From NCBI GenBank assembly GCA_037384425.1, contig JARROA010000011.1, positions 62,001-126,000 of the forward strand: a DNA stretch of 64,000 nt, in the 5' to 3' direction. A program made the translations under genes and the position numbers. The DNA is from Thiodiazotropha sp037384425. GTDB taxonomy: Bacteria; Pseudomonadota; Gammaproteobacteria; Chromatiales; Chromatiaceae. The notes under the pieces are model-generated. The model did not search any database. It saw nothing but the letters and a program-made list of their open reading frames with translations, and was not told the DNA's origin. Shown here piece by piece: positions 19,005 through 27,978 of the stretch (its first letter is position 1; every line of letters begins with the position of its first letter).

Positions 19005-21170
19005 TTAGAAAAAAAGCTTGCCGGAGATCCCAAATGTTCTGCCGATGTTGACAGTGTACCCCCCGTCATTTGCAGCCGGGTATTCTGCCTCGTTATCGAA
19101 CAGGTTCTTGATGTAGGCTGAGAACTCGAACTGCCTGCCCAGTGCGGTTGTGACGTAGTTGATATCGACAAAATGTTCAGGACCGAATTCATCGAATTCA
19201 TTGGGCTGGCGTTCGGACTTGATCGGATTATTGCTCCAGCCCCTGTAGTGGACATTGAATAGATGCCCCGCGAAGGGTTCGAAGTCCACGCCAAGATTCC
19301 AGATATATTCTGGCCATCCTGTCTTTTCCAGGTCGTAATTGACTAAATCCATGTCAGGTTCGGCGACCAGATCGACGCTATGTAGGTCGCCACGCATGAG
19401 AACGTAACGATTGGAAAGCTTTGTCTTGGTATAACTGACATTTCCGTAAGATCTGAAGTTCCTCGAGAAGTCGTAGCTCCCCTCCAGCTCTATGCCATGA
19501 CTGGTCAGGTCGCCCACGTTCTGATCGATATACTCATACCCATACCAACCGGTAGCAGCCTGCTCGGCCGGGGTGTTGTAGTAGGTATAACCGATGTAGG
19601 TGGCGTATTCCTCAATGGTTGTCTGAAAGAGGGTTAGTTCCATCGACAATCGGTCGTCAAGGTATGTCAGCTGCAGGTCGTGTGATTGTGTGCTTTGCGG
19701 ATGCTCCACGCCGATCCACGGTGCGCCGTCCCGAATGTTGATAAATGTATCCTCATCAGTGAAGGTGCGGTATTTACGAATGCTTGATCTCACATGACCG
19801 GTATTGTAGGTATACTTCATGCTCCAGTGATCGTCGATCTGATGAATGACGGCAGCCCGTGGCGAAACATCGCCCCCTTTCGAACGCAGGCTGTGGTGGT
19901 CGTAGCGGATTCCGGCAGTAAAAATCCAGTCATCTATACCGAGATAATTCTCCTCCAAGAAGACACCCCAAATATGCTCGGTTCGCGGACCGGTATATTG
20001 TTCCCAGAGGGCAGTGGCACTGGTGAAGTCAAGGTAGTCGTAGGCTATTCCGGCTTTGATACGGTTGGTGAGCAGGGTATGTGTAGCAATGGCGCTGGCG
20101 CCATAGCCGTTATAGGTGTCGTAGGAGTCGTAAGGGACGTTCAGTCCAGGCACAATATCCAGCGGTACGCCCTTGTGGTGATCATAGTACAGTGATGTCT
20201 CCAGTTTTATGGTGTCGCTCAGCTGGGGGGCATAGCGTAGATCGGCGCTACGATGAATACGGGTCCACTCGACAAAGGAGTTGGTAGCTTTGTCGGCCAA
20301 CTGGAAACGGCTCGGATTGATCTCGCTGTCCCGTGCGATGAATGCAAAATCGCCGATGCGATACTTTAAATAGATTTCGTGGCTGGGTCCGTAGATTCCG
20401 GATAGGTTCCAGCGGGGATCCCAGGGGCGGGCCTCGGGCCACAATACGTAACCGTCATTGTCCGCATGATAGGCGGGGAGCCAGTCGCCCTCCGACTCGC
20501 TGAAGTTCAAGGACAGCATTAGATCGCTCTCGTCACCAAGATCGGCGCCATACAGGGCATTGGCCATTCGCCGGTTGTTCTGGAATTCCCAGTCTGCAGT
20601 GATTTGCCATGCCCCGTCCCCGTCTTGATCGAGATCCTCGCCATTGTACGTGATGATGTGGATGATGCCTGCCGAGGCATCGGATCCCCACAAAGTGGAA
20701 CTCGGGCTGCGTACGACCTCAATGCGTTTGACGTCGCTAAGACGCGGGAACAGATGTTCCTGATTGCCTATGGTGAACAACTGATTGTTCAACTTATGAC
20801 CGTCGATCATTACCAGGTAGTTGGACATCGCATTCTCAATGAATCCACGGTGTCCGAACATGTGTGTGAAATTGTCTGCATAGGTGAGGAATCCTGGCAC
20901 ACGCTCAAGAGCGTCGCGCAGGTTTCTGTATCCATGTCTGCGGATCTCCTCGGCGGTGATCACGGTGATGATCGATGGAGCATCGGCAATAGAGGTCGGC
21001 TCACGGCTGGCTGTGTATACTTTCATTTCACTCAAGGTGGCCAGGTCCAGATTGAGCAACTCCTGCATGACGGGGTCGGAGATATCCTGGGCATGACAGC
21101 TCATACCGATATCGACTGCGATCAGAAGAGTACAGACAGGCAGGTGTAGGCGATTTCTCATAGGGTACAT
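19005..21170 (-). CDS. TonB-dependent outer-membrane receptor
   Basis: 721 residues (or 718 from the ATG at 21161; neither has a strong ribosome binding site). A signal peptide ends near SCHAQD. The plug domain (about residues 45-165) has the usual order: VYTASREPTSIADAPSIITV, ITAEEIRRHGYRNLRDALER, VPGF, VMIDGHKLNNQ, IEVVRSPSSTLWGSDASAGI. The barrel follows, ending in GRTFGISGKLFF with the terminal phenylalanine expected of outer-membrane barrels. Such receptors import siderophores, cobalamin, metals or other large ligands using TonB. No exbBD/tonB, ABC transporter or riboswitch is adjacent, so the ligand is unknown. Confidence 0.92.
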   Translation of the reverse strand: MYPMRNRLHLPVCTLLIAVDIGMSCHAQDISDPVMQELLNLDLATLSEMKVYTASREPTSIADAPSIITVITAEEIRRHGYRNLRDALERVPGFLTYADNFTHMFGHRGFIENAMSNYLVMIDGHKLNNQLFTIGNQEHLFPRLSDVKRIEVVRSPSSTLWGSDASAGIIHIITYNGEDLDQDGDGAWQITADWEFQNNRRMANALYGADLGDESDLMLSLNFSESEGDWLPAYHADNDGYVLWPEARPWDPRWNLSGIYGPSHEIYLKYRIGDFAFIARDSEINPSRFQLADKATNSFVEWTRIHRSADLRYAPQLSDTIKLETSLYYDHHKGVPLDIVPGLNVPYDSYDTYNGYGASAIATHTLLTNRIKAGIAYDYLDFTSATALWEQYTGPRTEHIWGVFLEENYLGIDDWIFTAGIRYDHHSLRSKGGDVSPRAAVIHQIDDHWSMKYTYNTGHVRSSIRKYRTFTDEDTFINIRDGAPWIGVEHPQSTQSHDLQLTYLDDRLSMELTLFQTTIEEYATYIGYTYYNTPAEQAATGWYGYEYIDQNVGDLTSHGIELEGSYDFSRNFRSYGNVSYTKTKLSNRYVLMRGDLHSVDLVAEPDMDLVNYDLEKTGWPEYIWNLGVDFEPFAGHLFNVHYRGWSNNPIKSERQPNEFDEFGPEHFVDINYVTTALGRQFEFSAYIKNLFDNEAEYPAANDGGYTVNIGRTFGISGKLFF

Positions 21171-21674
21171 TGAGTCGTGATGTGCTTCTTGGAGAGCAAG
21201 CGCTTAAATTCCAGGTAGAGACGACTGACCGAATCCAGATAGGATGAGTCAGCAGGGATGTCTCAAATGTTAGTATACGGATCTTTCATTTTCTCGGATC
21301 AATGCACCTACACTTCCAGCCAGGATAGGGTGGATTGATCGAGTATTGATTTGAAGAATGGTTGCAGATGGCGAAATGGCAGTCTGTCTACAAGCGTTAT
21401 CTTGACCTCTCTGCTGGGATACGTCAGTGGGCTATGCTGTGGGTTTCGTTACGCTACCGTTAGTCTGATAACCTTGATGCCTCCGTGCCAAGGCTATTTT
21501 TTCACCGGGGGCTATCGGTGTGTCTGGTATAGTCGACGGGTCCCCTCTATATATGAATTCTGCATTTCCATTCAAAATCAACAAACTTTCCCAACTCGGC
21601 TGTGCATTGCTGATGATTGAATCCTTGTTTGCGGACAGGAAGCATTGGCAGGGCGATTGTTCGCACCTTCCGGC
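21171..21674. other. Intergenic region upstream of the TonB receptor
   Basis: 504 bases containing the presumed promoter of the minus-strand receptor gene. An 89-codon plus-strand frame (21351-21620) shows no motif and is not called. There is no cobalamin-riboswitch-like structure that I can recognise and no Fur-box match that I would defend. Confidence 0.4.
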
Positions 21675-22043
21675 CTAAAAGCGCGGGTCTGCATCTGTGG
21701 CATGAGCTTTGAACCTGTGACCTATGTCATCCAGCATCTGCGGTAAATTATAGTCTTCGGGATCCATTTCCACGCGTCCTGCGACGATCCTGGAAAGATC
21801 CAATGCTTCGTTTTTCCTCGTCAACAGATGTCCAGCGTATCGATTGATGATGTTGAACATCATGAATTGATCCGTCGTGAGGTTTCTGCCGCGCACAAGT
21901 ATCCTTGAATCACCGGCGATGCCATTCTAGGGGATACGCAACTCGTGGGAGAAGTTCGCAATTAAGTGCTTTGTCTGACAAGTGGTCTCTGAGGCTTTCG
22001 TGGCTTCATATAAGGCCTGGTCTCCTCCACGGTTCATCGGTTA
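21675..22043 (-). pseudogene. Remnant of a histidine kinase (HisKA region)
   Basis: Reading the minus strand in one frame from about 22040 to the stop at 21675 gives EATKASETTCQTKHL, then IANFSHELRIP, a TAG stop (21927-21929), then NGIAGDSRIL and finally LDLSRIVAGRVEMDPEDYNL. The H-box pattern F-S-H-E-L-R-x-P, with its phospho-accepting histidine at 21945-21947, and the downstream L-S-(R/K)-I-x-A-G-R-x-E are hallmark HisKA sequence. The TAG replaces the usual leucine after R-x-P. A stop in the same frame at 22041-22043 closes it upstream. No ATP-binding domain (N, G1, G2 boxes) follows, so this is a dead fragment of a sensor kinase, probably of the hybrid type. Confidence 0.8.
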
Positions 22044-22097
22044 TCCCGCGCAACAGGTCATTCCATGAGTCGGGTGTGACGGACTTCGGTTCTGCCG

Positions 22098-22967
22098 CTA
22101 TCCGGTTTTTGTCAACAATCCCCGCATGGCCAATGCTGCATTCGATAGGGTCCGCTTTCGATGTGTCACAGCACCCAATGAACGGTTCAGGTCCAGCTCG
22201 GGGATATCCAAGGGCTTCAGATGCTCATCGAGCAGAATTTCTGGCAACAGGCTCCAGCCCAGGCCGATACTGACCATCATCTTGAGTGTCTCGAGATAGT
22301 CAGTGGAGAGGGTACAGTTGACTTGGCCACGGAGCAGATTGACACGCTGTTCCAGAATGGTTCGTGTGTAGGTGCCCAGGGTCGGCAGCACGGCGGGGTG
22401 AGCCAGTAGCTCATCAACGCTTACCTGCCGCCGTTTCGCCAGGGGATGATCCAGGCCCACTACCGGGCGTAGCGGATCCCGCCAGATGACTTCAGTATGC
22501 AGAATCTCGGCCGGTGCCAGGGGCAGGGTGACCACCGCGAGTTCCAGTTCTCCGTGCTCCACCGCCTGGCAGGCCTTCTCCGATTCCATGAACTGGATGT
22601 CGAGTTCTACCTTGGGATAGTGGTCACTGTAGGCCCGAAGCACCAGGGGCAACCGATGCAGGCCGATGTGGTGGCTGGTGGCCATGGCCAGGCGTCCTGC
22701 GACCTCGCCGGAGAGGTTGCTCAACTCGCGGCGGATATCGGTTAGCTCGTGGATAATCCGCTCCGCCCTCGGTAGCAGGTGGCGTCCCGCTTCGGTCAGC
22801 AACACCTGGCGGCCGGCGCGGTCGAACAGCCGGGTGGCCAGCTCTTCCTCCAGGCCGGCGATGCGTTTGCTGATGGCGGGCTGGGTCAGGAACAGACTTT
22901 CGGCTGCCAGGGAGAAGGAACCCTTACGGGCCACCTCGACGAAAGCGCGCAGGCTGGCGAGATCCAT
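22098..22967 (-). CDS. LysR-family regulator divergent from leuC
   Basis: 289 residues from ATG 22967 (MDLASLRAFVEVARKGSFSL). The helix-turn-helix is clear (LAAESLFLTQPAISKRIAGL, TRLFDRAGRQVLLTEAGRHL), followed by a CysB/CbbR-like effector-binding domain (GRLAMATSHHIGLHRLP, GLGWSLLPEILL). A LysR gene divergent from leuC is a common arrangement in gammaproteobacteria and suggests control of the leucine operon, although regulation by this protein is inference. The 100-base shared spacer is AT-rich. Confidence 0.92.
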   Translation of the reverse strand: MDLASLRAFVEVARKGSFSLAAESLFLTQPAISKRIAGLEEELATRLFDRAGRQVLLTEAGRHLLPRAERIIHELTDIRRELSNLSGEVAGRLAMATSHHIGLHRLPLVLRAYSDHYPKVELDIQFMESEKACQAVEHGELELAVVTLPLAPAEILHTEVIWRDPLRPVVGLDHPLAKRRQVSVDELLAHPAVLPTLGTYTRTILEQRVNLLRGQVNCTLSTDYLETLKMMVSIGLGWSLLPEILLDEHLKPLDIPELDLNRSLGAVTHRKRTLSNAALAMRGLLTKTG

Positions 22968-23067
22968 GGTTATTCCAAACAAGAATAGAATAAATGAAAA
23001 ATATGAATTTGTATTATTTACCACACTCCCCTATGTTTTGCCTACCGAACAGAGAGGATCCATAGCC
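22968..23067. promoter_or_regulatory. AT-rich LysR/leuC divergent control region
   Basis: The 100-base spacer contains a dense AT stretch (about 22975-23025, with AATAAATGAAAAATATG) between the LysR and leuC starts, the usual place for LysR boxes and overlapping promoters. AGAGAGGAT at 23051-23059 is the leuC ribosome binding site. No leader peptide or attenuator could be made out. Confidence 0.4.
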
Positions 23068-24483
23068 ATGAGTGCAAAGACGCTTTACGACAAACTCTGG
23101 GAGTCCCATGTGGTGCGTACCGACGAGGACGGCACCGCGTTGATCTATATCGACCGCCAACTGGTGCACGAAGTAACCTCGCCCCAGGCTTTCGAGGGCC
23201 TGCGCCTGGCCGGCCGCAAGCCCTGGCGGGTGGATGCCAACCTGGCGACCCCGGATCACAACGTGCCGACCACAGAACGTTCCGGCGGCGTGAGCACCAT
23301 CGTCGATCCAGTTTCCCGCACCCAGGTGGAGACCCTGGACGCCAACTGTGCCAGCTTCGGCATCACCGAGTTCAAGATGCTCGACCCGCGTCAGGGCATC
23401 GTCCACGTGGTGGGCCCGGAGCAGGGGGCCACACTGCCCGGCATGACCGTGGTCTGCGGCGACTCCCACACCTCCACCCACGGCGCCATGGGCGCGCTGG
23501 CCTTCGGCATCGGCACCTCGGAGGTGGAGCATGTGCTCGCCACCCAGTGCCTGATCCAGAAAAAGTCGAAGGCGATGCAGGTGCGCGTGGAGGGCAAGGT
23601 GGGCCCAGGTGTCACTGCCAAGGACATCGTGCTCGCCATCATCGGCGAGATCGGTACTGCCGGCGGCACCGGCTATGCCATCGAGTTTGCCGGCGAGGCG
23701 ATCCGCGATCTCTCCATCGAGGGTCGCCTGACGCTCTGCAACATGGCCATCGAGGCGGGCGCCCGCGCCGGTTTCGTGGCGGTGGACGCGAAGACCATCG
23801 CCTATGTGATGGGCCGGCCCTACGCCCCCCAGGGCGAACGGTGGGAACAGGCCGTTGCCTACTGGCAGACCCTGCACAGTGACGAGGGGGCCGAGTTCGA
23901 CCGGGTGGTGAGCCTGGACGGCAGCGCCATCCAGCCCCAGGTGACTTGGGGCACCTCGCCCGAGATGGTGGTGTCCGTGGGTGCCCGGGTTCCAGACCCG
24001 GCCGCCGAAGAGGACGAGGTCAAGGCCAGCGGCATGCGCCGGGCGCTGGAGTACATGGGCCTGGAGGCAAACACGCCGATCTCGGAGATTGCCGTGGACA
24101 AGGTCTTCATCGGCTCCTGTACCAACTCCCGTATCGAGGATCTGCGTGCCGCCGCCGCGGTGGCCAAGGGACGCCAGGTGGCCACAAACGTCAAGCAGGC
24201 GCTGGTGGTGCCGGGCTCGGGACTGGTCAAGGCCCAGGCCGAGGCCGAAGGGCTCGACAAGATTTTCATAGAGGCCGGCTTCGAGTGGCGCGAGCCGGGC
24301 TGCTCCATGTGCCTGGCCATGAACGCCGATCGGCTGGAACCGGGCGAGCGCTGTGCCTCCACCTCCAACCGCAACTTCGAGGGCCGGCAGGGGCAGGGGG
24401 GGCGCACCCACCTGGTCAGCCCGGCGATGGCCGCGGCGGCGGCGGTCAGCGGCCACTTCGTCGATGTGCGGAGTTTGGCTTGA
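23068..24483 (+). CDS. leuC: 3-isopropylmalate dehydratase large subunit
   Basis: 471 residues, full length for the family. LeuC pairs with LeuD to interconvert 2- and 3-isopropylmalate in leucine synthesis. The iron-sulfur ligand motifs are visible: GSCTNSRIEDLRAAA and EPGCSMCLAMN (three cysteines for the 4Fe-4S cluster). Family sequences DHNVPTTER, GDSHTSTHGAMGALAFGIGT and TSNRNFEGRQGQGGRTHLV are intact. The ATG at 23068 follows AGAGAGGAT. It is first in the order leuC-leuD-leuB-asd, but 227 bases with an inverted-repeat element separate it from leuD. Confidence 0.98.
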   Translation: MSAKTLYDKLWESHVVRTDEDGTALIYIDRQLVHEVTSPQAFEGLRLAGRKPWRVDANLATPDHNVPTTERSGGVSTIVDPVSRTQVETLDANCASFGITEFKMLDPRQGIVHVVGPEQGATLPGMTVVCGDSHTSTHGAMGALAFGIGTSEVEHVLATQCLIQKKSKAMQVRVEGKVGPGVTAKDIVLAIIGEIGTAGGTGYAIEFAGEAIRDLSIEGRLTLCNMAIEAGARAGFVAVDAKTIAYVMGRPYAPQGERWEQAVAYWQTLHSDEGAEFDRVVSLDGSAIQPQVTWGTSPEMVVSVGARVPDPAAEEDEVKASGMRRALEYMGLEANTPISEIAVDKVFIGSCTNSRIEDLRAAAAVAKGRQVATNVKQALVVPGSGLVKAQAEAEGLDKIFIEAGFEWREPGCSMCLAMNADRLEPGERCASTSNRNFEGRQGQGGRTHLVSPAMAAAAAVSGHFVDVRSLA

Positions 24484-24493
24484 AGGTATTTTT

Positions 24494-24690
24494 ATAACGC
24501 AAAGCACGCAATGAAACGCAAAGCGCGCAAAGATATTTCATTCGATGGAAGTCACAGTGCCCTTTGCGGCTCGTTGCCAGCCTTGCGTCACCCAAACCAA
24601 GGCATTGTTCGCCATGTTACGTAAAGTACGCGAAGGATTTGAATGAATAAACTTTGCGATCTTTGCGCTTTATTGCCTACTTTGCGTTAT
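24494..24690. repeat. MITE-like element with 40-base inverted ends (leuC-leuD spacer)
   Basis: The left end 24494-24533 (starting ATAACGCAAAGCACGCAATG) is matched in reverse complement by the right end 24651-24690 (which reads ATAACGCAAAGTAGGCAATA on the other strand). Both ends are built of CGCAAAG units. The element of about 197 bases fills almost the whole leuC-leuD spacer. A third, single copy of the same end lies at about 53059-53100 before metZ. No transposase gene lies within. Confidence 0.75.
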
Positions 24691-24710
24691 ACATCCTCAA
24701 CGAGGACAAA

Positions 24711-25355
24711 ATGATGGAAAAATTCGAGACATTCACCGGCGTCGTCTGTCCCTTGGACCGCTCCAACGTGGACACCGACGCCATCATCCCCAAGCAGTTT
24801 CTCAAGTCGATCAAGCGTTCCGGTTTCGGTCCCAATCTGTTCGACGAGTGGCGTTATCTGGATCACGGTGAGCCGGGCATGGACAACAGCCGGCGGCCGC
24901 TCAATCCGGATTTCGTGCTCAATGATCCGCGCTACGTCGATGCCAAGGTGCTGCTGACGCGCAAGAACTTCGGCTGCGGCTCATCGCGCGAGCACGCCCC
25001 CTGGGCGCTGGAGGATTACGGTTTCCGGGTGATCCTGGCGCCAAGTTTCGCCGACATCTTTTTCAACAACTGTTTCAAGAACGGGTTGTTGCCGGTTGTC
25101 CTGCCCGAGGAGACCATCGATGGATTGTTCCAACAGGCCACTCGGGAGCAGTCGCTGGAGATCGAGGTCGACCTGGAAAACCAGCAGCTGAAGTTGCCGG
25201 ATGGCGAGACCATCGCCTTCGACGTCGATCCCTTCCGCAAGCACTGCCTGCTCAACGGCCTGGATGACATCGGTCTGACCCTGCAGCATGTGGACGAGAT
25301 CAAGGCCTACGAGGAGCGGCGTCGCCAGGAAGCGCCCTGGTTGTTTGCTTCATGA
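24711..25355 (+). CDS. leuD: 3-isopropylmalate dehydratase small subunit
   Basis: 214 residues from ATG 24711 (GAGGACAAA before it; ATG 24714 is also possible). It supplies the swivel domain that completes the active site of the LeuCD isomerase. Conserved pieces are present: CPLDRSNVDTDAIIPKQFLK, LLTRKNFGCGSSREHAPWAL, DYGFRVILAPSFADIFFNNC and KNGLLPVVL. Length is normal. It lies between two palindromic intergenic elements and is presumably transcribed with leuC and leuB. Confidence 0.98.
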   Translation: MMEKFETFTGVVCPLDRSNVDTDAIIPKQFLKSIKRSGFGPNLFDEWRYLDHGEPGMDNSRRPLNPDFVLNDPRYVDAKVLLTRKNFGCGSSREHAPWALEDYGFRVILAPSFADIFFNNCFKNGLLPVVLPEETIDGLFQQATREQSLEIEVDLENQQLKLPDGETIAFDVDPFRKHCLLNGLDDIGLTLQHVDEIKAYEERRRQEAPWLFAS

Positions 25356-25358
25356 TTT

Positions 25359-25543
25359 ATTCACCGCATATGGACATGAATCACCGCAAAATTACGCGGA
25401 TGGGTTTCGATGTTGGCTTGAGTGGTTTCGGTGCGGCAAGCCGCACCCTACAATTTCGGCTGTCTTGCCGCACCGATCGATCGGACTGAGAATCTGATTT
25501 TATTTTACGTGCGTTCTCGGTGATTCGCGTCCATTCGCAGTTT
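25359..25543. repeat. Second MITE-like inverted-end element (leuD-leuB spacer)
   Basis: The left end (from 25359, TTCACCGCATATGGACATGA) resembles the reverse complement of the right end (25502-25543, which reads GCGAATGGACGCGAATCACC on the other strand). The ends share the pattern ATGGAC-N-N-GAATCACCG. The interior carries a copy of the GTGCGGCAAGCCGCACC palindrome at 25431-25475, so one repeat appears nested in another. The element occupies nearly the whole spacer. Confidence 0.65.
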
Positions 25544-25581
25544 GAATTAATGTTTAATCTCTAACTACAACGGGTTGATAA

Positions 25582-26658
25582 ATGAGCAAAAAGATTCTTG
25601 TGCTGCCGGGTGACGGCATCGGTCCCGAGATTGTCGCCGAAGCGGTCAAGGTGTTGGCCAACCTGCGCGATGCCTACGACCTGGATATCGATCTGGACGA
25701 GGCCCTGGTCGGCGGCGCCGCCATCGACGCCACCGGTGGACCTCTGCCGGATGCCACCCTGGAGCTGGCGAAAGAGGCCGATGCGGTGCTGCTCGGCGCC
25801 GTGGGCGGTCCCAAGTGGGAGCCCCTCGACATCTCGATCCGCCCGGAGAAGGGGTTGCTGGGGCTGCGTTCGGAGCTCAATCTGTTTGCCAATCTGCGAC
25901 CGGCGATCCTCTACCCGCAGCTCGCCGGTGCCTCCAGCCTGAAGGCCGATATCGTGGCCGGGCTCGACATCATGATCGTGCGCGAGCTGACCGGCGGCAT
26001 CTATTTCGGTCAGCCCCGGGGTATCCGTGAACTCGACAGCGGCGAGCGCCAGGGCTTCAACACCCTGGTCTATTCCGAGTCGGAGATCGAGCGCATCGGC
26101 CGGGTCGCCTTCGACATCGCAGCCAAGCGCGGCAGCCGGGTCTGCTCGGTGGACAAAGCCAACGTGCTGGAGTGCACCGAGCTCTGGCGCGAGGTGATGA
26201 TCCGGGTCGGTAAGGATTATCCGGATATCGAACTGAGTCACATGTACGTGGACAACGCCGCCATGCAGCTGGTGAAGTGGCCTAAACAGTTCGATGTGAT
26301 GGTGACGACCAACATGTTTGGCGATATTCTGTCAGATTGCGCCGCCATGTTGACCGGCTCCATCGGTATGCTTCCGTCGGCCTCCCTGGACGAGAATGGC
26401 AAGGGCATGTACGAGCCGATCCACGGATCCGCCCCCGACATCGCCGGCAAGGGGGTGGCCAATCCGCTGGCGACCATCCTGTCGGTGGCCATGATGCTGC
26501 GCTACAGCCTCGACGAGCCGGCGATGGCCGACAAAATCGAGAAGGCTGTGGAGAAGGTGCTCGACGACGGTCTGCGTACACCCGATATCATGTCAGAGGG
26601 CAAGACCGAGGTGAACTGCGAGGCGATGGGCGACGCGGTCGTGAATGCATTGGATTAA
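25582..26658 (+). CDS. leuB: 3-isopropylmalate dehydrogenase
   Basis: 358 residues, normal length. It oxidises and decarboxylates 3-isopropylmalate with NAD+ in leucine synthesis. Family features: ILVLPGDGIGPEIVAEAVKV, the substrate-binding LFANLRPA and IVRELTGGIYFGQPRG, KANVLECTELWREV, and the metal/NAD segment DILSDCAAMLTGSIGMLPSA followed by EPIHGSAPDIAGKGVANPLA. The ribosome binding site is weak. It follows leuD across a repeat-bearing spacer and precedes asd. Confidence 0.98.
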   Translation: MSKKILVLPGDGIGPEIVAEAVKVLANLRDAYDLDIDLDEALVGGAAIDATGGPLPDATLELAKEADAVLLGAVGGPKWEPLDISIRPEKGLLGLRSELNLFANLRPAILYPQLAGASSLKADIVAGLDIMIVRELTGGIYFGQPRGIRELDSGERQGFNTLVYSESEIERIGRVAFDIAAKRGSRVCSVDKANVLECTELWREVMIRVGKDYPDIELSHMYVDNAAMQLVKWPKQFDVMVTTNMFGDILSDCAAMLTGSIGMLPSASLDENGKGMYEPIHGSAPDIAGKGVANPLATILSVAMMLRYSLDEPAMADKIEKAVEKVLDDGLRTPDIMSEGKTEVNCEAMGDAVVNALD

Positions 26659-26752
26659 TTATGAATTTTGAATTGTGAATTTTGAATTTGGTCGTATTCG
26701 CTCCGCGAACGCGTCAATTTAAAATTTAAAATTAGGAATTCAAAATTTTAAA
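26657..26752. repeat. AT-rich inverted-repeat element (leuB-asd spacer)
   Basis: The left part (26657-26690) is made of repeated TGAATTTTGAATT units. The right part (26715-26752) contains the opposite-strand version (AATTCAAAATTTTAAA), flanking a short core with CGCTCCGCGAACGCG. The spacer consists of nothing else. Similar TTTTGAAT units recur in the accD-folC spacer near 36390-36430. It looks like a third kind of small palindromic element in this operon. Confidence 0.5.
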
Positions 26753-26762
26753 GGGTTAGAGA

Positions 26763-27878
26763 ATGAAGCGTGTTGGTTTTGTAGGTTGGCGCGGCATGGT
26801 GGGTTCGGTGTTGATGAACCGCATGCTGGATGAGAACGATTTTGCCTCCATTGAGGAGCCGGTCTTCTTCACCACCTCACAGGTGGGCCAGACCGGGCCC
26901 GATATCGGCAAGGCGATCCCGCCGCTGAAGGACGCCACCGACATCGACGAACTCAAGCAGATGGAAGCGATCGTCACCTGCCAGGGCGGCAGCTACACCA
27001 ACGCCGTCTACGATAAACTGCGCAGTGCCGGCTGGGACGGCCACTGGATCGACGCCGCCTCCAGCCTGCGTATGAAGGAGCACACCCTGATCGTGCTCGA
27101 TCCGGTCAACCAGGGAGTGATCCGTGACGGTCTGGCCCAGGGCAAGAGGGATTTCATCGGTGGCAACTGCACCGTCAGCCTGATGCTGATGGCCCTCGGC
27201 GGGCTGTTCCGCAAGGACCTGGTGGAGTGGGCCACCTCCATGACCTACCAGGCCGCCTCCGGCGCCGGTGCGCGCAACATGCGCGAGCTGATCAGCCAGA
27301 TGGGTGCGGTGGAGGCATCGGTGAGCGACCTGCTGGCCGATCCCGCCTCGGCGATTCTCGATATCGACCGCAAGGTGGCCGAGTCCCTGCGCAGCGACAG
27401 TTTCCCCACCGAGAACTTCGGCGCCGCCCTGGCGGGAAGCCTGATTCCCTGGATCGACGTGCCGCTGGAGAATGGCCAGAGCAAGGAGGAGTGGAAGGGT
27501 TTTGTCGAGACAAACAAGATTCTCGGCCGCAGCGACAATCCGGTGCCGATAGACGGCACCTGCGTGCGCATTGGCGCAATGCGTTGCCATAGCCAGGCAT
27601 TGACCATAAAGTTACGCAAGGACGTGCCGATAGACGAGATTGAGTCGATACTGAGCAGTGCCAACGATTGGGTGAAGGTGATCCCCAACGAACGGGAGAT
27701 CACGGTACAGGAGTTGAGCCCGGCCAAGGTCACCGGTTCCCTGAGTGTACCGGTGGGGCGTCTGAGAAAGATGAACCTGGGCTCGGAATACCTGAACGCC
27801 TTCACCGTTGGCGATCAGCTGCTTTGGGGCGCAGCGGAACCATTGCGGCGTATGCTGGGGATTCTGCTGGAAGCATGA
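26763..27878 (+). CDS. asd: Aspartate-semialdehyde dehydrogenase
   Basis: 371 residues, the length of the gammaproteobacterial type. It makes aspartate semialdehyde from aspartyl phosphate for lysine, diaminopimelate, threonine and methionine. VGFVGWRGMVGSVLMNRML is the NADP-binding loop, FIGGNCTVSLMLMALGG carries the catalytic Cys136, and RIGAMRCHSQALTIKL holds the substrate and catalytic histidine region. It is followed by a terminator-like hairpin and the paralogue described next. Confidence 0.98.
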   Translation: MKRVGFVGWRGMVGSVLMNRMLDENDFASIEEPVFFTTSQVGQTGPDIGKAIPPLKDATDIDELKQMEAIVTCQGGSYTNAVYDKLRSAGWDGHWIDAASSLRMKEHTLIVLDPVNQGVIRDGLAQGKRDFIGGNCTVSLMLMALGGLFRKDLVEWATSMTYQAASGAGARNMRELISQMGAVEASVSDLLADPASAILDIDRKVAESLRSDSFPTENFGAALAGSLIPWIDVPLENGQSKEEWKGFVETNKILGRSDNPVPIDGTCVRIGAMRCHSQALTIKLRKDVPIDEIESILSSANDWVKVIPNEREITVQELSPAKVTGSLSVPVGRLRKMNLGSEYLNAFTVGDQLLWGAAEPLRRMLGILLEA

Positions 27879-27912
27879 CATTGATGGTCCGGAGCCGCCG
27901 AGGCTGTCATCG

Positions 27913-27951
27913 ACCCCGTCGCGCAGTCCATCGACCGGCGACGGGGTTTTT
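27913..27951 (+). terminator. Rho-independent terminator after asd
   Basis: ACCCCGTCGC (27913-27922) pairs perfectly with GCGACGGGGT (27938-27947) around a 15-base loop, followed directly by TTTTT. It ends the leucine-asd transcript or attenuates reading into the next gene, whose start is only about 28 bases later. Confidence 0.75.
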
Positions 27952-27978
27952 GTTTGCAGGGCAGAAGGGGCGTTTTGC

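Noticed and set aside
22666..23067. Long in-frame extension upstream of leuC
   Set aside because: It runs antisense through the LysR gene; leuC has a good start at 23068 matching the family N-terminus.
23014..24507. 497-codon minus-strand open frame opposite leuC
   Set aside because: Antisense shadow of a GC-rich gene; the protein is His/Gly/Leu-rich without family features. Similar long antisense frames opposite prc, metZ, fimV and the GH13 gene were rejected for the same reason.
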